A DNA stretch of 64,000 bases from Chenopodium formosanum (taxonomy: Eukaryota; Streptophyta; Magnoliopsida; Caryophyllales; Amaranthaceae): the NCBI GenBank assembly GCA_024500155.1, contig CM044873.1, forward strand, positions 1,059,001 to 1,123,000, read 5' to 3'. The notes under the pieces are model-generated. The model was given only the letters and a program-made list of their open reading frames with translations, was not told the DNA's origin and did not search any database. Below, one piece after another: positions 54,028 through 64,000 of the stretch (position 1 is its first letter; every line of letters starts with the position of its first letter). Both the position numbers and the translations under genes were made by a program.

Positions 54028-56831
54028 TTTTTTTTTTTCTTTTCTTTTTTTTTTTTTTTTTTAATATGGTTCTATAATATGCATGTAGTGTACGTGCGGT
54101 AAAAAAAGTGATTACGTAACATCCGGGAAAAGAATAATGTGGTTAATTTTATTTATTATTCATAAAGTCGGTGGAACTTACTAAAAGGTGGTTAGTAAAA
54201 AGCTGAAAACAAAGCACAAAAGAAAAGGAGGATTTAAACTTTCGAGAAATTGTTTAGCTTTATGATTTTGCTGTCTCGAAGTTTATAAGACAATTGTACG
54301 AAAGTCGACACTAGACTAAGTGAATAATGTTTACTCCGTATAATAATACATGAAGGCTTTGTTTACGTGCTAATTTTTCAACAAATGCATGAAACAATCA
54401 AAAGATTATGATAGGGTTGATAATATACTTTGCCACTTAGTTTTTGTATGGAGGAGCAATATTTTTTAGTCAATAACAATTGTCTTGAAAATGGTAGACA
54501 AATGTGATATCTCCTCTAATTTGTTGAAATAATTGTTTCATTTAATTTTTGGTATATTAAGAATTTACTAATATAAATCTTTTGATAGAAGTTAATATTA
54601 CCAAATTTATCGATGTAGTAACATTTATAGGAAATTCCAACCACTTAAACATTGCTCAAAATATATAAGCGATTTTTCCTCTTTCATTCCTCTTTGAAAA
54701 TGTGATTACAATTTATGTATGGATTGGCAGTTGAGTGCGTATTGATACTTAATACAAAACAATCTCGATTTCAATTTGAAACTTTGATTTTAACATCTAT
54801 CAATAAAATATTTTGCCTGAATATAATTCAATCATGGACCACAATGTTATTAATTAGCTATATATGTCTACTAGCTTAGTGAAACATCTTGAAAAAAAAT
54901 TCCCATAGTTTAATTAAACTATCATATACAATTTTTTTAATTAGTCAATTAAATATCATCTAATTTTGAATTGTAAACCAAAATAATAATATAATTACTT
55001 ATTGCAAAAACATCAACATCAGCAGCAACAACAACAACAACAACAAAATGAAATGTGTGATTTGATTCTTAAAAATAACAATTGAGACTCTACCATTAGT
55101 CTTTTAATACAGTTTAGTAGTTGCAAGAATCTTAATTACCTTCTTTATACAATGCACACAGATAAAATAATTTAAAAGTCTTTGCCTTGAAGGCACTATA
55201 CCTAAAATGTAACTACTTGAATTTTACTTATATTACTTGCCATAAATTTCATTTTAATCCAATTTAGTTCAGTTAATTGCAACAAGTATATATATATGTC
55301 GCATACAATTTATTTATTTTCTCTTTTGTAGCGTAGCATACACAATTACACACCACCTCTTTTTTTTTCTATTCATTTTAATTCAGTTTTAATAAACGAA
55401 ATGTAAGAGTTAAATTTGGAACGGATGAACTAATCTTACTTGATTTCAAAGTAAAAAATCGCCAAAATTAAAGGAAATCAAAGTAAAATTGTAGACAAGA
55501 AGAAGTACATTAACAAAAATGAGAAAGCCAAACCGACAGGATATCTGAGCGACAAGGTTTATACTTGACCCACAAGGCCCATGCAAAGTCGGACCCAAAA
55601 CAGTAATCCTTTGTCTTTCTGCCGGGTTGCCCCACTTTACAAGTTTTGTCTGCCACTTTCTTTTAAAAAATAAATTTAAAAAAAAATTAGAAACTTTCCA
55701 TTAGCATCTGTTTTTAGTTTTTCCTCTATTTTTGTTTCTTGACCCATCTTCAGCAAGCAACCTTAAAAAATTAAAAAAATTATTCAAAGTCAACGTTGTT
55801 AGTAACAACATTTCTTTCCATACATAATTGTTCTCTACTAAAGACTAGACTTGCCTTTTTGTTACTTGCTTTGGCTTTGAATTAGGATTAGGTTTATACT
55901 AATTACGTACTTGGCTAATTAGCTATTTTAAAACATACATCACTTTTTTAAAATTTGGTGATTGAGAATCTCAAATCACAATAGAGAAATTAGTTCTTCA
56001 AAATGTCAAAGAATTATTAAGCATTCTCTTTTTTTGTATTACATATTTGAATATGTGTTTTAATTCGTCGCAAACAACTGCATAATACTTTATACTCTAT
56101 CATATTATTTCCACATATTTAGTCTTAAATCATTATTCTGTTGAACATACCTTAAAATTGTATGACGGCTAATGTACTTTAACTTAATTCATTGAAGTAG
56201 GTGAGTGTTGAAATTTAACACAATGAAAAAAAGGGAAATGTACTTGAAATTAAATTCTTATATTCATTGGTTTCCAGTAAAAAAGATAATTTCCTTTTCA
56301 CATGTAGTCGACAAAGTCGGAGGGCAAAACATCAAACAAGTATGTTGAATCGGTGGCTTGTGTTAAAATGGTTAAGAAATGAGCATCAAGTGGGATAAAA
56401 TTAAATGTTGTAGTTCATTTCAATTTTTTATGCCTATTAGTCAACATAGTTCCAGATATTGAAGCTCTCTTCAATTGGAAGAAATTCTCATGTACTTCAT
56501 AAAGACAAACTTTGGTGAAAGATTGAGTCCAATGTACTAGCTTTTAATCTAATGAAGTGTTGAAGTAATTATAGGGGCCAATTATGTATTATGAAAAAGT
56601 ACGAATGAACAAAAAAAATCACCATACTGCCTACTCTTTTCATGTGATGTAGTATTAATTGCTCCAATTAGGCAAAGGTAACATGAAATGTCCAAAAATA
56701 TGCCAAATTTTGCTAATCAATTAACTGTACTTTATAGGTATACTCCAAGTCGATAATAAGAAATACCGTATTTTTCGGTAGTCAAGTTTGGATAATAAAC
56801 TTCATATTTGAGGCCGTTGACCTCTTTCTTA

Positions 56832-57207
56832 TCTATAGTAATATATAAAGTGAAAGGGGGTTTTGGGTGATAAATTTTTCTTTCCCAAAATACCCCTCTC
56901 ATCTTTTATTAAAAAAAAAAACTACCTTCATTTTTTTTGAAAATGACTACCATCAATATAAATAATAATAATAATAATAATAATAATAAACTGCCATTGT
57001 TTATTAAAAGTTAAAAGCTAACTATTTTTTTTTTTTTTTTTTTTTTTTTAACTTTTTTTAAAGGAAGTCATATCCATGATTTCATCAATTTATAAAGTCA
57101 CTTATATTTAGAATTTAGAAGATAATATGTCGGAAAATAAAAATAAAAATCGAGTCATATAGCTTTCTTATCTTGCACACGCAATTTTGCGTGTATCTCC
57201 TACCTTG
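56832..57207 (+). mobile_element. Non-autonomous Helitron, 376 bp
   Basis: Starts TCTATAGTAATATATAAAG after an A and continues GGGGGTTTTGGGTGATAAAT exactly as the large Helitron does. It ends with hairpin ACACGCAA / TTGCGTGT (57177-57194), 13 bases, CTTG and then T. The interior is non-coding and includes an (AAT)n run (56961-56989) and a long T-run. Presumably mobilised in trans by an autonomous family member. Confidence 0.9.
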
Positions 57208-60200
57208 TACCTATAATACTTGTGCATAATTTAGAGATTTCGGCGAATCTAATGTATTTATTTATTTTTTTCTTTTCGTTTTTCAATTAGGTCAGAAAGT
57301 CAAGAATATATAAAAATAAGTACTTAGTATTGTATATATTCATGCAAATGATGCAATGCTCCAAACATACTTATTATTTGAGATCAACAGAATTGCGCGT
57401 CATGAAGTAGTTAATTAGCAACTGCCGATTAAATTGAAGCCGTCTGTGTGAACTAATCTAACTTTTAATTAAGATTAATTATTAATCTTATACTTCCAAA
57501 TATGATCAAACTCAACAACTGCAAACCAATCAAACGGCCCGTTGGTTTTGTAGCTACCTGAATAATGAGGGGCCCATTTAAAGTTCAAAGGGCTGATAAT
57601 TGGTCAACCTCACTTATATGATGAATGATGGAATAGTAATAATAACTCTAGAAAAAATTAAATAAAAATATAAGGACATTATGAACTAACTAGATTTTGT
57701 AGTTGTTAGAGGTAATTATATATTTTCACCTTTCAAGGCAAAATTTAGAATGATTAAAAGTTTTGATTTGAGAAGATAGGAAATTGTAACAATAGGCGCT
57801 CCTAGATTTGAGCTTGAACTTCTAGTAAGGAACTTCCTTTATTTGGCAAAAAAAATATACTTATGTTGAGGGGAAATAATGGATAATATATTAATATGCT
57901 ACAGATGTTTAAGAAAGTCTAACCAGGCACATACAATCTTAACATAATGCATCTTAAAATTACCGAAATGATCAATATTGCTATAACTAAGTTGATTATC
58001 CTTCCCTACCCTCTTCTATGTGAGACAATTAGTCGCAATTTACACATGAGAGATCTTGTTATTAACATGAAATTGCCAAATTTTAATATTGTAATTAAGT
58101 ATACACAATCATTAAGGTGTTCAAACTTACTAATTATTGAAAGAGGGTAATAACATAAAATATAGTCGTAATTGTTTAATTATTGGGATTGACTCGTACA
58201 TATATACTCTAAATTTTTATATTGTCTCGTGAATAATTGAGTGTCTTTAATTGTTGGTTAAAGTCGACATAAAGATAGATATGTAAACTATAGTCCCTCG
58301 GTCATTTTATTGTAGTTTCACTCATTGATCTTGATTTGTACTTCGAATTTTTTAGACTGTTTCCTGACAAAGTTGACTCGCTTGTACCTTATTTACACCA
58401 TTTTCTTAAAATGTTGCTAAAGTACCAAGTAGGCAAGTACTAGCTATTTTTACAAAGAATGACCGAAATTTCAAAAGCAACGGCTAAATAATCAAATATG
58501 AAGTATGATTTGGGAACCTAATTTCAGATTATCCGGTCACAATATTTGACAACGTCTAATTAATAAGCATGCGTATGTACTAGCTTAGCTGAGACACATA
58601 GACAGATAGAGTCCGTACATACTAATACAACCTAATTAAATTAAAATAAATAAACATCTGAATTAATGTTGGTAATTAATCAATAATTAACTAGTCAAGG
58701 CGATAGAGGCAAAACACGGAGCAAGATCTTGATCATGTAAATGCAGTGTGACAAAGTTCTGAATAAATGATCATACTTTCCAGATTTTGTTAATGAAAAT
58801 TGATTGAGTTAGGAAAAAGATAGAATAGAAATCTCTTACTACCGATTTATGTTTCCTACTTTTTAACATTCTTGCAGTTTCTTCCACCCAAATAACAAAA
58901 ATCAAAAGGTAGAATCTCAAGAAATATTCTTATTGTGCTTCAACAAATCTCCCGTATACCAGATTCAGTGAGAAACAGCTACTTAAATTTATCTGACGAC
59001 TGATATATTTTTGACTAATTATTCCATCTTTTGCTTGAGGAAGTTGCATGGGAAGTAACCTTTGTTACGTTCATGTTGGAGAATACTAGATTAGGCTATT
59101 AGAGGTGTATTATTTAACTACTTTTAAACTTGGTCACTAACTTTTTAAGCTAATTGGATTTATAATATTGTTTAGGAAAAGTTTTCCAATTGAATTATTT
59201 GGTAGAAAGATATCTTGCTTTAGACTCCAACAATTTTTAAGTGTCACTCATATGGTATTAGTCTCCCAATGGCCAGACCATCACCAAAATATTGCATAAG
59301 CGTGGGAATGTGGGATGCTTTTCTATGTGTGCTCCTTCTAGGCTAGTCAAAATTTTGAAAGCTTGGGTTTTTTTATGCTCGTTTTTTTCCCAATGATTAT
59401 TTTACATGTAAGTGAAATGAGATAAGTTATCATAAAAGTTAATAAGAGTTATTTGAATTCAATTTACCAGTGCAAATATTATTACAAAGTAAATTAAGAT
59501 AAATGGTTCGTATACTTTAAGTAGAACTAAGTGAATGAAATTCGCCTATAATTTGTTATTGTTAAAGGATCAAGTCAACTAGAAGTTAATTAAAAAGAGG
59601 GGTATATGAAATTTGAACTCGTGACCTTCATCCCGTTAGCTCTTGATATATACTATATATGTTAATTGATTTTAATTTACACCAAAAACACTTAACCTTA
59701 ATTATGGTTGAAGCCCACGATTGTTTTTATATTAGTTATTGTTCATTATATGATGTGAGTTGACAAGCCGAATGTTCTATTATTATTGCTTCTTTTATTC
59801 TTTATGAAAAGGTTATAGGACTTATAGATGTACATACTTCATTCTCATTAGTTTCTTATGCTTAGTTTAGTATTAAATTTATGATACAAATAGACGTTAC
59901 ATTGTAACTAAAATGTTAAATTAACTATTCATAGAAGGTCAAATTAAAAGAAATATGTCGTTTAATTTAAAAATGCGGGTAGTTGGATTTAACAATCTAT
60001 TCATTGACTACATGTAATGAATTTTAATTTGCTAACCCAAGGAGAAATGGCGTAGAATAAGGCGGGAAAAAAAAGAGGCGGGAGTATTATTGAAAGGACC
60101 ACATGGATAGTGTTTTAAGAATTTCGTTACGACATGTGAATTGGTCAATGTGGTGTCCCCATTCCATTCCCAACAATACCTTCCAAGAATAAATGTGTAT

Positions 60201-60880
60201 TCAATATGTTATGAAAAATAATTAAATCAGTAAAAGTTAAATTGGTATAAATTATACTTACTAGCAATAAATTTTTTACAAGGTGGATAAATATTATAAT
60301 GATACAACTATATACATATCACATATGGAGTAAAAACATACTTCGCATGTATTAGGTTGAGTTCATAATAAGTTAATATTGATTTGATGTAAATAGATTT
60401 GTCAAAAATCAAATTTATGTATCCATATATCTAAATTATCCGAACAAATACGTGGTGAACTATTTATAAATAGACTTGATTTGAATCAAAGTCCTTTGAT
60501 CTTGAAACAAATTTGATGTGATTTGAAATTTTTTGCCTTGAAATTAATTAGATAATCCGACCTATTTGACATGTTAATTTAGATGTGACAAATTGACTCT
60601 ATAGTTTTGTAGTATGACTATTCTTACTAACCAAATATTAGGAGACCATGAAACACCTCAACGTCCAAGGTGGTATCCTTTAATATTCCTAGAAGGGGAC
60701 ATGACCATGCCTTATTTTTGTTCTTCTCTACTTACAATTGAATGATATCAGTAGGTCCTTTAAATTTGTCTTCATATATTCTATACTAGCTTAGCTTAGG
60801 CTTACCTTTAGTATCAACAATATTACATTTGATCTGATTTGAACAGAAATATAAAAAGGAAACTTACTGAACTAACTAAA

Positions 60881-61155
60881 GGTCTGTTTTATTCACCTTG
60901 TTTTCACTTATTTCAGGACTAAGATAAGTTCAGTTTAGATACGTTCAGTTTAGGGAAAAAAGATTTTGATAAGGTATCTAAGTTCAAATTACAACTAAAA
61001 TAAGTTTTAATACTTTTAGATAAGTTATGTTTAAAAAATTTTAGATAAGTTCATATAAGTCCGGTTAAGTTTAAATATGTGAAAATCAGGTGATTAGAAG
61101 AAGATCTAAATTAAATTGAATTGAATTGAAAAATGAAATGAAAAGAAAACGGGCC
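60881..61155. mobile_element. Candidate MITE, 275 bp
   Basis: Left end GGTCTGTTTTATTCAC and inverted right end GGCCCGTTTTCTTTTC are imperfect inverted repeats. TAAA stands on both sides (60877-60880, 61156-61159). The interior repeats AGATAAGTTCAGTTTAG-like phrases. End sequence and TAA-containing flanks suggest PIF/Harbinger affinity, like the GCAGA/ATT elements, but the terminal match is weaker. Confidence 0.55.
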
Positions 61156-61552
61156 TAAAAATCTCTCTCTGGTGAAATATGTGAATTCCTTATAGCAAAA
61201 CATGTGGGGGCAGCATGCCAATTTTACAATAACTAGCGATTATGACCAAACATGTGGGGAATGATTAATTAGAATCAACCAACCTTATTCTAAATTAAGA
61301 GAGGCAGTTGATCATGATGAGTAGCTTATTTTGCAAACAGTATCGCAATTTCATGCCATATCTTTTGGGAGAATTATTTCGTATGGATTCTACAAATACA
61401 ATACGTTTGTTGCTGATTTGACTAGAGTTTTTATCATAGATAGATTATATCATCATTTTATATTATGATCATCATAACATAATTATTGGTTACTTATGTT
61501 ATGCCATGTTGAGAAATTCTTGTGTAATACTATATACATATCACTATATTTT

Positions 61553-61571
61553 TTTTTTTTTTTTTGAAAGA
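61553..61571 (-). mobile_element. Minimal retroposon tail (TTCTTTC plus poly-A on minus strand)
   Basis: A T-run followed by GAAAGA is bracketed by a perfect 19-base direct repeat starting ATACATATCACTATAT (61534-61552 and 61572-61590). On the minus strand the insert reads TCTTTC then poly(A), matching the tail at 6331-6361. The exact border within the T-run is ambiguous. Confidence 0.65.
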
Positions 61572-62630
61572 ATACATATCACTATATTTTATGCCTCTTC
61601 CAATTGAATTATTATGCATAATTAGCAGATCTCATGTAATCTGATCTCAACTTCTCAAGAATTATTAGATAATTAATACATGTTGAACTAACATTATTAT
61701 TGTTAATAATAATTTTATGAATCTTATCATTTGACCTTAAATTGTTTCATTTAAGTGCTTCAACTGCATATCAAGATGTACATTATTAAGACATGTAGGA
61801 TGTAGCTATTGCCCTTGAAATCTTGCAGTTGGTCTCTTCGACCCTCAATAATAAGATTTGGCTGGTCCTATTTCTATGTTGATTATTGCTGACCAAATTT
61901 ACACATGACATGTAACTACTCTCTTATGATACGAAAACTTGAACATATCTATTTATTCGTCAATGTGGTTTATCCGTTGAAAATTTGACTTTTTTTTTTT
62001 TTTTTTTTCTACGTTACATTTTTTTTAATGTTCCGTACTATGTATAATATATTTATTTCTACTAACATATGTTAAGTATACTTTATAGAGAAATACAAAG
62101 ATCGGTTAATCTCTTCCTAGTTGATTTAAGTACATGTACTTATATTCTAGTACGGAGTATATGTTAATTTGTTAAGTACTAAGTACATTTTTGTAAACAC
62201 AGGACAATGTTTTGATGTGCACATTGATATTTTTTCTATCGATGAATTCATTAGTGAGGACAAAGATTGAGAAAAATTATGGAGATTAATCTCTTAGGTG
62301 AGAAAATACTGAATCGAATATAACTTATGTATGTATGAGCTATAAAAAAAAGTATAGAAATGTAATATTATCACACTCTAAAATATGTTTTAAAAATAAT
62401 TTTCATCACGACTCGATACCATTTAAAGAGTTATGTTAAACATGACGCTACGTTTTCAATCCTTTACAAATATAGCTAAGTAAAGAGAAAGATCGAGAAA
62501 ATTAAAATAGCGATCAATATCGTGAGATTAAATGAAAGAGTGTCTTAGTCAAACAATGCTGGAGATGTATTGTCCCCGTTGCATGGAACCGCCCAAAAAC
62601 AAAGATATTAATTAGGTGCAAAATGAGCTA

Positions 62631-62653
62631 ATATATATATATATATATATATA
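62631..62653 (+). repeat. (AT)n microsatellite
   Basis: About eleven AT units. Confidence 0.9.
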
Positions 62654-64000
62654 ACAAGTTCCTAAGTAATTAAGCAAGCAATGCAAGTGATAGTACGTAC
62701 AAGATGAAGAAGACTATCACATGAAAATGGCTTCATCTTTCATGCCAACTGTTAAGAAATGAATAATAATAATAATAACAATAGAAGTATTTGAATATTT
62801 CAAGACAAAAAAATGCAACTGTTCTGAAAGAAACACTTGGTTCTTAATTGGATGGACTTTAATTCTACTAAATCAGCATCTAAAAATAGCTGGTATTACA
62901 AGGACTTCTTGGCTGTTTTCGGGCATTTTTAGTTCAGTCTTCACTCTTTCTGCAACTTTGACAATTTTACTTCGACAATTATTATACTAATTCGTATTTG
63001 GATAACATGTATTTTGTACGTTTTAATCTTTGACATCAATTGTTAATAAAGTTGTTAGAGTTAGACTTTAAAAAAGTTGTTAGAGTTAACATAACTTCAT
63101 GTAGTAGTGTGATCTAGAAATCTTCTTATTATTACTTGCATTTTCATAATTTTTTTTTTTCACATGATCGTCGTTATATATAGATACTTCTAACGTGGAA
63201 TATATGATAACATATATGATCAAATATTTGTAACAAAGGTCAAGTAGTATTACCTAATATTTTGAAAAATGAGAGATATAGCTTTCATTAAGACAACGTG
63301 GGCTACTATGTGGAGAGGGGATGGGAGAAGGGAGAAACCCTAACTCAAGGACCAATTAAAATCCATCCTTGTGGTTGTGCCATAAATCTCCCACCTGATC
63401 TCCTTGTGGCTTTGTGGTGTTGTGGGCTCGCTCTTAACAAGGAATATTACATTGCACAAAATTTATATAGAGTAAAAATCAGTATTCATTTTAATAAAGA
63501 TGGATGATTACAAATTACTCTATATCTAAGATAGCAAAAATATTTAGATCAGTGTACAATGCAATCGAGGTACTCAATTGCCTCGATAACGTCCTTACGC
63601 ACACGTATATATAAGTGAACTGCGATGGCTTAGGTAAAATACGAGTGAGTATAAACTCATTTCTCATCATCATGCATGCACCGGTTTTTTAGAAACACCG
63701 GTATCTTACGTAGTATTAGTAGGTTTTTTTTTCTTACGTAAAGCAGTAATTTATAAATAAATATCTAAATGACGAAATGATTTCCTTATTTTTAAAATAT
63801 AAAGCATTGATTAAGAGAGAACATATAACATCCAGTGAAAGATACACTTATTTGAAGCTACTTAATAATATTAGGATAGAGACAATTCAGAGGAGGTAGA
63901 TGATAAAGCATTAAAATCCCTCTTTGGTGGGGAAATAGTGTATCTTCTAGCAATTTTGCATTATTTTTGCACACAATCATTGCCTGATGTGAAGTGTGAA

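Larger units (their letters stand above)
53471..64000. other. Spacer downstream of the Helitron
   Basis: About 10.5 kb of AT-rich DNA with no recognisable gene on either strand. It contains the short Helitron copy, a MITE, a retroposon tail and microsatellites, listed separately. A phrase near 59605-59635 (AAATTTGAACTCGTGACCT) resembles the internal region of small LTR elements, but no LTRs are visible around it. Confidence 0.6.

Noticed and set aside
63298..63507. Plus-strand open frame of 69 codons near the right edge
   Set aside because: No conserved motif, no splice context, and a normal length for chance frames in this window.

Overview
The window is about 64 kb of AT-rich nuclear DNA from a flowering plant, probably a eudicot. 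The evidence is three intron-containing plant genes with GT-AG (one GC-AG) splice sites, long AT-rich spacers, and plant-type transposons (Helitron with RPA gene, PIF/Harbinger and Stowaway-like MITEs, a TRIM, LINE tails). The species cannot be fixed. The recurrent 9-mer TACGGAGTA makes me think of Caryophyllales (for example Amaranthaceae), but that is a weak hunch.

Layout. 1-3741 (minus): mitochondrial succinate dehydrogenase flavoprotein gene SDH1, cut by the left window edge. 3.8-15.1 kb: spacer holding a 5'-truncated LINE with a 27-bp target duplication, a minimal retroposon tail, a Stowaway-like MITE, a miniature LTR retrotransposon (TRIM) and an odd PIF/Harbinger-type MITE with GCAGA-repeat arms and an ATT-repeat core that carries a nested MITE. 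15213-16607 (plus): an R2R3-MYB gene of subgroup 14 (RAX/MYB36/MYB68/MYB84 type). 16.6-28.7 kb: no firmly recognisable gene; a possible minus-strand gene start lies at 28663-28310. 28.7-40 kb: spacer with a second copy of the GCAGA/ATT MITE, a long imperfect foldback that resembles a miRNA precursor, and a perfect 31-bp palindrome. 40029-41657 (minus): a type-2 ACC synthase gene (ethylene biosynthesis) with intact active site and a C-terminal ETO1-target motif.

42337-53470 (plus): a full-length Helitron rolling-circle transposon of about 11.1 kb, inserted 680 bp upstream of the ACC synthase start codon between an A and a T. It carries an RPA70-like gene and a Rep-helicase gene, both with nearly complete exon structure but inactivated by stops and frameshifts. 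A 376-bp non-autonomous relative with the same termini sits at 56832-57207. 57.2-64 kb is spacer with a MITE, another retroposon tail and simple repeats.

The host genes (respiratory complex II, a developmental MYB, ethylene synthesis) are unrelated neighbours. The interesting biology is in the mobile elements: a Helitron family whose 3' end reads CTTG rather than the usual CTRR, and a MITE family built from pentamer arms and a trinucleotide core.
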